Assembly (NCBI GenBank): GCA_013398615.1
Contig: VZSR01000642.1
Span: 25,875 to 89,874 of the forward strand
Reading direction: 5' to 3'
Source of the DNA: Brachypodius melanocephalos
Lineage: Eukaryota > Chordata > Aves > Passeriformes > Pycnonotidae
DNA length: 64,000 nucleotides
In this document: positions 10,601 to 22,700 of the stretch, one piece after another
Layout of the letters: every line of letters starts with the position of its first letter
How positions within the stretch are numbered: position 1 is the first letter of the stretch
Position numbers and translations under genes: made by a program
The notes under the pieces: model-generated
The model's input: the letters and a program-made list of their open reading frames with translations, nothing else
Database searches by the model: none
What the model was told of the DNA's origin: nothing

Positions 10601-13600
10601 CCTCCTTGTGAAGATAACCTGGTGAACTCACCTCCTTTGTGACAGTCAAAATCCTTGTGCTTACTGCCAGGCAGGTGGCAAAAGTAATGCCATAAGGAAA
10701 TCACAAGGGATTTATATCCAGGTTATTGCAGCTAGCTGGGTGGAATGTACAAAACATTTTGTTTGGCTTTAGCCAGCAGAATCCTCTTTGGAATAGGCAA
10801 AACCAGGCAGAGACAGCATTTTAGTGCTAATCAATAAACCAGTCCTGGTACACCACATCAAGCACAAGGACGTGCGTAAGCAGAGCTGCTTTGGTCTCAC
10901 AGAGTATTCATGCAGTGTAATGTGCATTAAACCACTCTGGGAAGCCAAGCAAAGACAAGTTTGTGCTCTGGGGCACAAAAGTGGGGAAACCTCTGTACTG
11001 TACCCAGCCTCACCCTGTAGACATCCTTGAGTGTCAGGCAGATCAAAATCCATCACCAGTTTGCCTTCCTACCACAGCAAGCAAAGTAGTCCAGTGCTGC
11101 TGCTCCATCCTGAATGGAAAGAGACAAAGGAGATCAAGATTAGAAATAGGGAAAACTCATAGGAAAGCACCTGGCTCCCAGAAATTCTCTTGCTTTGACA
11201 CTGAACTTTATGCTTCAGTTAAATTTTCATCATCAAAGAGCAAAATACAAACCACCAGACACCAATTAAATTACTATTTTAGTCAATCACATCCTTTCTG
11301 GTAGCTCTTCTTCACAGGTGCTTACCAAATGGTGATTCTGAGAAGGAACCCCTGCTTCACTAATCAAACACTGATAAGGACAAGGAAGCTGTCAGGGCTT
11401 CTTTCTGAGCACTTGGCCTTGCACAGGGCACAGGCAATGTGTGCAGCACATCCACGTGTCACTGGTGGCATCCATCTCTTCCAAACATGCCAACAATTCA
11501 GCAACCTGCCAGCAAGAGGAAGCCATTGCAGAAATTTGCAGTAATTTTATTCTACAGCTCCAAGGAAGCAAAGCCATCCCTGGATGGGGATGTGAAAGTG
11601 CTACTGCAGTGTCTTGAGCAACAAATGTGTGTTTATGCAGAGAAAAGTGGTATGAACCGGAGAGAGGAACTACTGACTCCACTGGTTACACTGTCCATCC
11701 CAGCAGGAATGCTGGTAACCAACGAAACCACAGAGGTAAAAAAACAACCACCAGCCACCAAGGGGCCCATACCTGGGTAAAAACTGTGACACCGGGCTTT
11801 TATCTTCGCTGTGGCTGCACTAGTGCAAACAAGTGCAGTGGCTCTCGTCTCTGCTGCATTCACATCTGAAAAATCCCACAGGATAACCCTTCAGGTTGTT
11901 TTTTATCCTTTTAACAGGGGATAATCACACTCCCGGTATATAACAAAGAACAAAGCATGCAAAGTCAAAAATGTACACAATGGGAAATGCCAAGAGGAAA
12001 GTTGCAAAAGCAGGCTGATTTTGTCCCCTCGTGCCTCACTTGTTGTGATAAGGGCTTTTATTTTCCAGCCATTGATTCATGTTCTCGTGGGGCCTCAGCC
12101 TCCCTCGGGGTACTGAGCAGGCTGTGCCCAGCAAAGGGGTGCTCAGGTTTTGCTTTCCTGCCGTGCCCAGAGCAGCTCCTCAGCTCTTCCTTCCGCTGCT
12201 GAAGCTGCCTCGTTTTCTTCTGAACATTTTTCATTGCCTCAGGCAAAGTGCAGCGCTGCCACGTGAGGTGAGCAGCTGCTGTTCTGTGCTGCAGGGGCAG
12301 AAGAGGGATGTGTACACGGCTTTTGGCCAGATACGTTCCGGCCGTGTACTTTTCTAGGGACCATTTAGAATGCTCACGACCTGATTTCACAGATAATGCA
12401 ATTTTATTTGGCAGTCAGTTCTGGTTTTGGGAATTTATGGATTGTGTACTTGGACTGACTGCAGCTGGGTTTCCCCTGGCATGGGAGCATTTAAAAATAA
12501 TGTTTTTCAGTTGCAAACGAAGGATTTTTTTTTTCCAGAAATACTCACTAGGCCAAGTTTACTTAGAGAATTAAACTCACAGTTATTTGGAGTCTGATGC
12601 AGAGTAGCAAGTGGCAAGGAGCAGTAAGTGCTGTCCAGCCTAGAGGAGAGCATGGACAAATTAAAAAGAAAATAAAAAATAAAAACTGAGAAAAAAATTC
12701 TAGTTCAGTTTGTCCAGGTATGCTGGTGTTGCAACCCAGGTAGTGTTACCTTCCAACAAGAAGGTGATCAGTGCACTGCTTTCTTAAACTGCTGAGACTG
12801 AATTCCAAAGAAGGAACAAAACCCCTGCAAGTGTAATGCTTTAGCATTTTAAGACACATTCCCTGCCACAGTGAACTAATAATGGAATTTAAATTACAGT
12901 AAAGGATGTAAGAAAGACAAGGCGCAAAAGGAAGAGGAGACAAAAATGTCCTAGTAACAACATGTTCTTCCAAACTATGAGCATAATCACGTGATTTAAT
13001 TTTTTACCAGATTTGAGGAATTGTTTTCATGTAATTGTTCTCCTCTTTCTGCAATTATGTGGTTGTACTTGACTGCATGGTGGTAAGCAAATAACACTAA
13101 TTGTTACTCATACTGGAGGGCAGTGGACTGAAACCATGAATTCTGTTTATCAGCTCCAGGTAATGAAAATTGTATGCAAAGGTCTATTTCAGGCAGTTTT
13201 AGCACCTTTCTTGTCTCTCTCTTTTTATACAAAAGAAGCAGGTCTGACAAGCACCATGACAGTGAAAATCCTTCTGCTGAGTCAGATGCTCAGTCTCAAA
13301 CTTACATAATTGGGGTGTATTTCCATATTCCTTGCCTCCTCTCCTGTGCACGGGGCACAGACAGAGGGAATGTCTGCTCCAAGGCTGCTCACAGCAGCTG
13401 AGTGTGGAAGCCTCGATGTTGCAACTTAAATATTTAAAATGCCTTATTAACATCTCCACAGCGGGATAATTAAATACTGTACCAGGTCAGCAAAGCAGGG
13501 TCTGCTGCCCAGTGACACTGGAGCCCATTTGCTGCACAGAAGCAGGATGAAATTTTCTGTTTCAGGGAACACTGAGTAAATAAGAATTTGGTCAAACAGT

Positions 13601-14579
13601 ATGCCATTTCCCCATTTTCAGAAAAGCAGTTCTAAGAACACGCAGGAAAGAAAATTTAATTATTAAAGAAGATCTGATTATTGTAGTGTTCCAATAGCAT
13701 TTTCTGACTCTGGTACATTCTGTGATTTCTCAGGCTGTTGTTTTTTGCAGTGTTATGTTGGAACTGTTTGTTAAAAACCCAGAGCCTTATCACACTTTAA
13801 AACTAATTTACTAGAAATGTCATCTGGCACGTAAGCATTTTTGTCCATAGCAGAAATTTCAGTGGTGTACTTGGAAAGAAGTGCCAAGAAAAGAAAGCTT
13901 CGTGCTCACAGATGGCATGTTCCTCCTTGACTGTTTCAACCACAAGAGATGTGTGCACAGCTCCAGCCCTGTGGGCTTTGTGCTCTCAGAGTTGCAAGGG
14001 TTTCATTGTCAAAAATAAAAATAGGTACACGTCTAAGAAAAACTGAAAGGAAAACACAAACTAAAAAACAAAGACCAAAGAGAAAACAAGAAGGTGAGAA
14101 ACACAGCAAGCTGAGCTGAATCAGATGTGTGTGCTCGCAGAGGAGATGATGAGATGAGCTATCTGAGAGATGCAAATTCAGATCGTGCCAGGCAGAATGG
14201 GAAACTGAACCTCCTCCAATTTCTTGGAGGAGCGTCTTTATCGCTGTGTTTCAGGATAACCAAAAATGAGTAAACAGCACACCATTTGCTTTCCTTTTTG
14301 GCTTAGAAAGCTTACAAGCACCATTTCAGATTGAACAACGTTTAATCTGATACAGGTGTGGGGGGTTGAGTTTTTCCCCCCACACATAGCAAAGGAAGAA
14401 GAAAATAATATTTATATTGGCTGTCTTCTGAATTATTTCACTCCCTCTTATTTGGCTGCTCAACTGAAAAAGCAACCCCTTCTCCATTCATCTACTTCCA
14501 GCAGGGTTCCACTCATCACCCCTCTGGGTTTGGCAGCCACAGAAACGAATTGAGCCAGAAAGTCCTGTAACCCCTTGCA

Positions 14580-15158
14580 GCCTTCTCTTGGACTGAGTGG
14601 CAAGACACAGACTGGTCAGGTGGTTCGCAAGATGGGTAGAAAATTGGCCAGCAGGCTACACTCGGAGGGTTGTGATCAGTATTTTTAACTCAGGGTGGCA
14701 GCCTGTTGCAAGTGGGATGTCCCTGAGATTGCCACTGGGATCCACGCTGTCCGGCTTCCCAAGGATTTGGGTGATGGATTTGAAACCTTCAACCAGTCGC
14801 TGATAACCACTAAACTGGGGGGTGAGGACAGCCTGCCCTGTGAGGAAAGACCCAAGGAGTCACATCTTATCTCCCTGGAGAAGGCTTGAAGGCAAAGGGC
14901 TAATCTCAATATACCAGAGTGCTACAAAGAGGGTGGAGGCTCTTCTCACAATGGACCGCATGGAGAAGAGAAGGCACAACATAAATTTTCTTAGGTTAAG
15001 AACAACCAATGACTGAAACACAGGGATGTGAAGGTAGAGTCCCTGTCGGGAGGTTTCCAAGCTGATAATCTCATCCAGGTTCCCTCCCACAAAAGTTGGA
15101 CCAATGATCTTTCCAGCTCCCTTCCAGCCTGGGCTGTTCCATGGTTCTATGATTCTGT
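14580..15158 (+). mobile_element. CR1 LINE relic, 3' part
   Basis: This is a diverged, 5'-truncated CR1 (chicken repeat 1) LINE in plus orientation. Diagnostic stretches include CTACAAAGAGGGTGGAGGCTC near 14924, a degraded GTTTCCAAG..GATAATCTCATCCAGG segment near 15050-15080, GTTGGACCAATGATCTTTC near 15098, and the terminal GGGCTGTTCCATGGTTCTATGATTCTG block. The upstream part (about 14620-14780) fits the end of the CR1 reverse-transcriptase frame but is full of stops and shifts, so it is dead. CR1 is the dominant avian LINE, which supports a bird source. It ends about 130 bp before the HNRNPLL CpG island. Confidence 0.8.
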
Positions 15159-15289
15159 GCAGACAGGCACGGGCTCCTGTAGCCATCTACACCAACATCG
15201 CCCCAAAGAAGGAACCAGCCCAGCCCAGCCATTTGCCAGCAAGCAGACCTGCATGCACTACGGTGCCAGCTGTGCACACAGGTGCCCAG

Positions 15290-16760
15290 CTCACCGAGGG
15301 ACCACACCGAGGGCGCTGCCGCTTCTCACCCGCTGGGCACCGGACCCCACCCGCCCGCGTGAACCAGCACCAACTTCTTGCTCGGGGCTGACGGCCGGGT
15401 GTGGGTGCTGAGGAGCGGTCTCAGGGCTCACCGAGGCCTCTGTGACCTTGGTAACACACAGCTGCCGCGGTCCCCGCAGCCGGGACACACCGGCCGCACC
15501 GGGGTCCGCAACCGCCGCTGCCCCATCAGCCGGTGGTTCTAGGAAGCAGACAAAGGCGACCGGGACGGCCGGAGCGGTGATCGGCATGGGAAAGGCCGGG
15601 GGCGCAGGGCGGGCGCTGGGGGTCCCTCAGCGCGTCTCCCGCCGCCGTCCCCCGATCGAGCCCTCAGGCACGGCGGCGGGGGCGGGGCCGAGGCGGCCAC
15701 ACAGCGCGGTGAGGGGCGCGCTCGCTGTCCAATGGGGCCGCGCCGTTCCCTGATGGACACGCGCACTGACCGATCGTGGCGGCGCGCCCGTTCCCTCCTC
15801 GGCGCGGAGCCAATCGCGGCAGCGGCGGCGGGCGGCGAGGCGGGGCCGTATGCCGGTGCGGGGCGGGCCGTGCGCGGGGGCCGCGGCACAGAGAGAGCAT
15901 CGCTCGGGTTCGGTGCTGCCACCGGCTCCGTCCCCGCTCCCGCGTCGTCTCCGCCGCCGGCCGCCCCTTCCCTCCCGCGGACATGTCGTCGCCGTCGTCC
16001 GGAGAGCGGTACGAGGAGGAAGAAGAGGAGGAGGAGGAAGACGGCGCCTACGAGAGCCAGGCCAAGCGGCTGAAGCCCAGCGCCGCTGCCGAGGAAGGCG
16101 AGATCGAGTACAGCGGCGCGGAGGAGAGCGAGGGCCGGCGGGACAAGCCCCCGGCGTCGCGCGGCGGCGGCGGCGGCTTCTCGGGCGGGGTGAGGGCCGC
16201 GGGGCCGGCGGGCGGGGGGCGGCTCCCCTCTGGAGCCGGCAGGGGGAGGGGGCCCGGCCCGGCCAGCCCCGCCCCTCCCGCGGGCGAGGCCGCGGCCACC
16301 CCCGGCGCTGCTACCCGGGCAGGGGGGCCGTGCTCGGGGAGGGGCGGGGGGCTTCCCACGGCCGCCGGGCCTTCCCGGGGTCGCGGCCCTCTGTCCGCTT
16401 CCCAGGCATGGAGGCGCTTCCGGCGGGGTGGGAATGGCGGGGGCTCCGGGCCGGGTCCTCGCTCCGCTCCGCGTTCCCCGCCGCGGGCGTGCGCTTGTTC
16501 CTCACCGCCCTCGGGCACGGGCCGAGCCTGCAGCCCGAGGCATGGATGGTGTGAGGGATGTGGGTTTGGGAGCTCAGGGATTGCCGCTGTTCTGCGGGCA
16601 GCCGGTGCTTTTCGGGGTATCGCCATTGCAAGTTTCGTGCCGGCCCTGTTGCTGAGCGTAACTATAGAAACAGCGAGCGGGGGGGCGGCGGCGGGGGCTG
16701 AGACCGCGGCCGAGGGTTTCTTTCATCCTCCGTTCCACCTTTGTGTCTGGCATCGTACGG
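15290..16760. promoter_or_regulatory. HNRNPLL: HNRNPLL CpG-island promoter
   Basis: A dense CpG island spans the upstream region, exon 1 and the start of intron 1. Two CCAAT boxes lie at 15729-15733 and 15810-15814, 254 and 173 bp upstream of the start codon. GC-box-like GGGCGGGG and GGGGCGGGG motifs are scattered around them, and no TATA box is seen. This is the usual architecture of a broadly expressed RNA-binding-protein gene. The transcription start probably lies between 15815 and 15960, but the sequence does not fix it. Confidence 0.75.
15983..16189 (+). CDS. HNRNPLL: HNRNPLL exon 1 (residues 1-69)
   Basis: The start ATG in GGACATGTCG gives MSSPSSGERY, matching human MSSSSSSPRETY. It is the only in-frame ATG upstream of the conserved part. 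Residues 11-19 are nine consecutive Glu followed by Asp, then a conserved AKRLK basic patch (27-31), an EEGEIEYS acidic segment and a Gly run up to the donor GGG|GTGAGG. The exon ends in phase 0. This low-complexity N-terminus is the least conserved part of the protein and explains most of the length difference from human. Confidence 0.93.
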
Positions 16761-19700
16761 CGATAAGGCTGATCTGAAACCATTGCCGCCTTTCAAAATT
16801 AATTTCTAATTCTACTTTCTCCCTCCCTCCCTCACACTGCTATGAGCACGATGGTTCACTTTTTTTTTTTAATTTTTGTTTTTGCTACGTATCTTTTCCT
16901 CGTGATTTTACATCCAAGTATCAAGGTAGTCCTTGACCCATAAATCTGAGCTAACGAGACTTTTCTGTCTACTGTTTGATTCCTTATCTAACTAATTGTC
17001 CATCTGATTACAACCATTTTTCTCCTTGATGGCTCTTTCCGTTTCTTACTTGAATAAGCCAAATCAAGAAAACATTGATTTAATGTCAAAGCTTGAAATT
17101 TGGAATACCCTTTTTGTGATTTGTTAAAATGAACTTACTTATCACTGGGATGAGTAAATGAGGGAGCATTTGCTGTCAGGATTTCTCCATCACTTAAATC
17201 TATTGATAGAGAAGGTGTCTGCTTAAATTTATTGTCGTGGTTTAACCCTCTCATGCAACCAAGCACTGCACAGCTGACTCCTGCCTGGGCTGATGGGGGA
17301 GGGAATCAAAAGGGTACAAGTGAGGAAAATCCTGCTCTCCCTAATTTTTCCCCCACTTTATATGCTGAGCAGGATTCCATAGGGTCTGGGATGTCCCTTA
17401 GGTCACTTGGGGGTCACTGTCTCGGCTGTGCTCACATGTGGAGCTGCAGGAGAAGCAGAGAAAGCTTTGATTCTTGCTCAGCAGGAAGGAAAACCTCTGT
17501 ATTATCAACACTGTTTCAAGCACATATCCAAAATGTAGCCCACACTACTATAGAGAAAATTAACCCCAGCCCAAACCAGCACGTTATTACAAAAGTTTTC
17601 TGAAAAACTGTAACAAAATAAATTTCCAGAGAGAACTGTTTTAGCTTTCAAGCTTCTTGTGACAGAGCATCATCTCTGTTGCAGTCAAGACTTGGTAATA
17701 TGCTCTGTCTTAAAGGCCAGTGCTGAAAGAAATCCTTACACTTTCTGAAGTTATCTGGAAAGTTTGTCATGTAGAAGAGCTGAACACCATTCAGTGAGTG
17801 TTTCAAGTAGAAAGGAGATTTTGCCTTTCCTCTTTCTGCAGTATTTTCATGAAATCAATTAGTTCTTATATTTCTCTTTTTCCTTCTTCCTGGGCTCTGG
17901 CTCAGAGGGTCTTCATGATGTGTCAGTTTATCCAAGTTTACCCTTCGTGGTAATGAGAGCATGGGATATGTAACTTCACCTTTTGGATCTCCAAAGTGTG
18001 GCATGTGCTGAGACTTGTAAGTGAAGAAACTGAAACAAATGTGTAGCAAGTCGAGAAAATGAGGGGTTTTCAGCAGCTGGTTGTGTCAGTGGCAGTGTCA
18101 TTGCCAATTTACTGGCAAAACTCTTCACTCATTCGCTGTTGGAGAGGCAGAAGTTGTCTTGATGCTGGAGATCAAACTGGTTTCTTAAGCGTAAGCTGTA
18201 ACATCAAATGGAGATATGAAAAGTGGATGACTAGGTGGTTTTGTTAGTAATTTTATGTGAAGATTTTAATAGCAAAATGCCAACTTCTATTAAGTAGAGT
18301 TAGTTAATGTGAATTTTCATGTTTTTTTCCTCTAACAAATACAAAAATGTGCAGGAAATTTACTTATTCTGTGATGTATCATACTGGTTCCTCTGCAGGG
18401 AAATGTTCTCAGCTTATAAAAGTTGTGTGTGGTTCAGACATACAAGATGAAGGTAGGCTGGGAGGAGGGAGGAAGTGTAAATGTCCTGGATTGCTCAGAA
18501 GAGAGCAGAAAAATAAGTAGGAGGAACTACAGCAAATGGAGAATTAAGAGGAGAAATAGGAAATGATGATGAAATGATGATGAGGTATGGATGATCAGGG
18601 TAAAGAGTGACAGGAGTCTGGCAACCTTATGGTTTGTTCAGTGGTTTGTTATTTTGTGGTTTTTTGTTTGTTTTTTGTTTTTTTGGTTTTTTTTCCCCGC
18701 ACATATGCCCTGGAATATCAGTGAACTGTACATTCATATGGATTCTATGCCCTTGTATAAAAGCTCTTTTGTGCTAGGACTCCTCTAGCAGGTTGGTGGA
18801 TTGTCCTCCTGGGCTGTATTTATTATTGTGGCAGTTTCCTGTTCTGGGATTGTTGTATTTGGCTGAAGAGGCTCTTAATGTATTTTTTTTTTCTTTTCTT
18901 TTTTTTTCTTTTCTTTTTCTTTTTTTCTTTTTGGTTTTGTTTTGTTTTGGTTGGTGTCCTTCATTGTTGTGGGGATTGTTTAGATTTGATTTTTTGAAAA
19001 GGGTGCCTAGACATCTCTGTGTGAGATCCAGAGGGAATGCAACATTTATTTTGCTCTTCGTTTTGCTCTGTTTCCCACTTGCGTGGACACTTGTCATAAG
19101 GCAGAGGTCTCTCCTCCTTCATGGCTCATCTCCAGGCTGAGGAGCCAGGAGAGCCAGGAGCAGACTGGGATGCTGACCAGGGAAGGAGCAGGATGTGTTC
19201 CTGCAGATGTGTTCAGTGGGAGAGAGTGTGATTTGGAAGAATGACCTTTACAGAAGCAGTGTTCAGTGGTGGTGAAGCCCTGTCAGAGGAATCAGGATTG
19301 CAGTGTAGTGGAGGGTCAGGGACTGGGGTAATGTGGGCTGAGAGCTGTGTTTAAGGGAATTTTGAGGGCCTTTCAGCTCCATCCCCTCTTCCTTCCTTAA
19401 ATGCCAGTTTTATGGATTAATGTCATATTTATACAACCTGTAGCATCCACTTCCCTCACTGTCTCTGACATGCCTATTCCTAAACATTCTTGTGAAGTCA
19501 GGAGGATCTATTATCTCTGTTCTTACTGTTGGGGAAATGAGATATAAAAATACAGACAGAGCTATCAGCTGCTGCAAGGTAAAACAGGGATGTGATCCTG
19601 CAGCTTCTCAACCACGCTGCTGAAACTTCCTGGGTGCTAAATGGATAGCAGCTCTCCTTGGAACTCTGGATGAAGGACACATTTTTGTGCAAACAGTGGG

Positions 19701-22700
19701 TGAGAAAATTCTGATCTGAAGTTGATAAGCAGGAGAGGCATTGTCCTACAGCCCATGATGACTTTCTTCCTTTTCGGAATGACAAACTGTAATTAGTTGG
19801 CAAGAAATCATTGATATCTTTCAAATGTTGTCCAGAGGTATGTAGGTCACAAAAAATGGATGTTAAAATGCCACAGCCATCCTTTGAAGCTGCTTCTGTT
19901 GCATTCTTAGGTATGTGAAGTCACTTGTTTGTACTTCATCTGCTTGGATATGTCAGTGCTTCCCTTTGTGCCTCAGCTTTGTTTCAGGGCAAGCATTTTT
20001 ATGCTTCTGGTTTCTTTCTTGAGGGAAACCTTTTCTGTCCTTGTTACTGGTCTTGAGCAGGAAGTCTGTTCCATTATCTATTTAAATTAACTGCATTTTC
20101 TGTCCAGCCTAATGATTCTTCAAGAAATCATTACTGAGCTTTCAAACCCCCTTGAGATATAGATATATATATATATAGATATATATATATATATATAAAA
20201 ATGGTACAGCCTTAACATTGGCTACTCTGTTCTCCTGACTTTGGTGGAGTGCAAGTGTGTTGTTGGAGTTTTGCATGGGGCTTTTGTGCTCTGGTGGGAG
20301 CTGAGTTACTGAAAGACTCCTTTGTAGGCAGAGGAATACTGGGGGTTGTTAGTCAGTGTGTGAGCAGATGCTTAGATGTAACCTTTGTCTGGGTGCCAAC
20401 TGTAGCACATGTAGCTTTCAAGATACATTGGCTGTGAGATCCTGGTCAAAATCCTGCATTGTTCATCTCTGGGGAGGAATTCCAGCAGCAGTTGGATGAG
20501 CTGTGAGTGTTCTGACCTTAGCTGTACACTTTACACTCTGCAGACACGTTTGATTTTTCATGTGCTCTGCTGGTTTTATTTCTCCTTCTAGAGGAAATCC
20601 AGGGTCATTCGAGATTTGCTTGATACTGCAGCTTTGTGGCTGCAAAACTTGTTTGACAATAATGTGTGTGCCTGCCCTTTGTGAAGACTTTTCTTGCACC
20701 CAAATATATACCTGTGGCACGTGTGTCCCATCTTTCACCAACCCTTGTGCTCTGTGAATGTTAATTTGAGGCTTCCTGGCTCAGGACTGATTTGTGCTTG
20801 GTTCTACTGCTGCTGCCTGGAATAAAGCAGAGACCCTCTGATTTGGCCACCTCAGTGGTTTTATGTGTATAAAAGTGGTTCTGAAATTCTCTGTAGGTAA
20901 GTCTTTAAGTTATGGCAGGTGCCCAAGATATCACTCATTTATATTTGTGGATTTTTTTGGGGGGAGTGGTTGGGTTGTTTTCGTACTGTTTGTTTTGGGG
21001 GAGTTTTTTGTTGTTTTTTTTTTTTTTTTAATTCCATGTTTCTCAAGCTTCTGTGCAGGTTACTATAACGGCAGTTTTTGGTTCTTTCTAAATCTCCTGC
21101 TAAACCTTGCTAAAAGAACACTTCTATGATGTTTTAGGAGAAGGAAATTGGGATTGGGAAGCCAAACATTGCTTTAGCGACACCAGAAAGCAAAATTTTT
21201 ATTTGTTGATATTCTGCAGAAGTGCAGACACCTGTACACGTAACTCATGGATAGTGGATTTGAAGATGCAAGTGTAAAAGCCTGAATTTTTGAGAGAATT
21301 TGCACTATTAGAAAGATTTGTATCTACTAATACCTGCTAGTAGATAAAAATACAAAGGGATGTGCATAACAAAGAAACATGAACTGAAACTAAACCAGAA
21401 CTCTGAGCTGGGAAGGGGAGGGAGAGTGAAATACTCTTCTGAGTACCCATTCTCTGAAAAGCTTGATGTGGTTTATGGAGATAGTAGCTCAAAAAGGTAG
21501 TGAGCAGCAAGTACTAAGTTGCACGTAACTATTCCTTGTGGTGAGTCTGCTTCAATGAGCAAATCATTGCTTGTGTTCACCATGTGATTAGACAGAAATA
21601 TTATTAGATGGGATTTCTCGGGTGTATTAAAGAAACCTGAAAGGAAACGCATCCCCCCGGTGTTAACTGAGATCTTAATATAGTAGCAAGTATGCAGGAA
21701 AATGCATAATTGATGTAATTGTTTTTGGTTGTTCTGCAGGCTGTAAATAAAGTAAAGGTGTCTTTTATCTCAACATCTTTGAGTAATAGGCTTTGCAGGA
21801 AAAAGTGGTATTGTTAGTTTTTTGCTGAAGACTTCCTCGGGTGCTTGTTTCAGCTTTGAAAAGTTTGTGTGCGGGTTAAGAGCATAGAAGCTGAAAATAA
21901 AATCTCTCTGTAGTTGTGTTCCTTCTGCATTTGCCTAAGCATTTGCAGTTCAAAGTATTAACCTTTGGTGACTGCTTTGATCACTGCTCCTGCCATACAC
22001 CCGAGCTGATTGATTCGGGATACAGTGTAACTTATGCAAATATCACCGGTGGTGTTTTCCCAGCATTGCCACAGTTCTTATTCAAAGAAATGTGTTTCTA
22101 CTTAAATTGCTTTCATACTGCAAACAAATAAAATGTAAGGTAAGCTTAAAATATTACACAGCAGATTGTTCTGACATCTGAGGAAGCCTGAAGTGCTGCC
22201 TTTTGATTCAAACAGAATGGTCAAATCCTTGATTTAAAGAAAAAAAAATCTGTAATTGTTTAGTGAGAACTATACATGGAACACAAGAGTTAAACACACA
22301 AGACTCAATTTGTAGTTATCTGGAATGTGTTTTTTCCTGGCATCTGTACTTCAAAAGGACAGAGAAGAAAGGAATGTCTAACAGTAGTAGCAATCATTGT
22401 GGTTACTTAATTATTGTAGCTCAATGCTCCTTTGTGTTACAAATGAGAATCTCTCTCAAGTTCCAGAAGATGTTGTGCTACTGTTTAAGAAAAAGTGAAA
22501 AGGCAACAAGACTTGATCTGTTAGATGGAACACATTGATGCAGTCACTAAATTTGAATACATCAACTTCACACTGCTGTTACAAATATGAAATTTCAGTG
22601 CTGGGTATCTGCAGTATATTTTAGTGTGCCCTTTATTATATCTCATCTTTTTTTGATCATCTCTCATTATTGGCTTACACTTTTTTTTTTTTTTAACCCT

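Larger units (their letters stand above)
4061..14579. other. Intergenic region between GALM and HNRNPLL
   Basis: This is about 10.5 kb between the two divergent promoters. Open frames are short (mostly under 130 codons), overlap on both strands and show no recognisable domain. The only structures I see are a TAAGTAATT-type short repeat near 4288-4340, T-rich tracts at 5985-6062 and 6293-6310, two microsatellites and one isolated TATA-like element. No tRNA-like or snRNA-like sequence was noticed, but this was by eye only. Confidence 0.7.

Noticed and set aside
15850..16777. Long open frames on both strands over the HNRNPLL CpG island
   Set aside because: Stop codons are rare in such GC-rich DNA. 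Only the frame starting at ATG 15983 joins exon 2 and matches a known protein, and past the donor at 16190 it loses all similarity.
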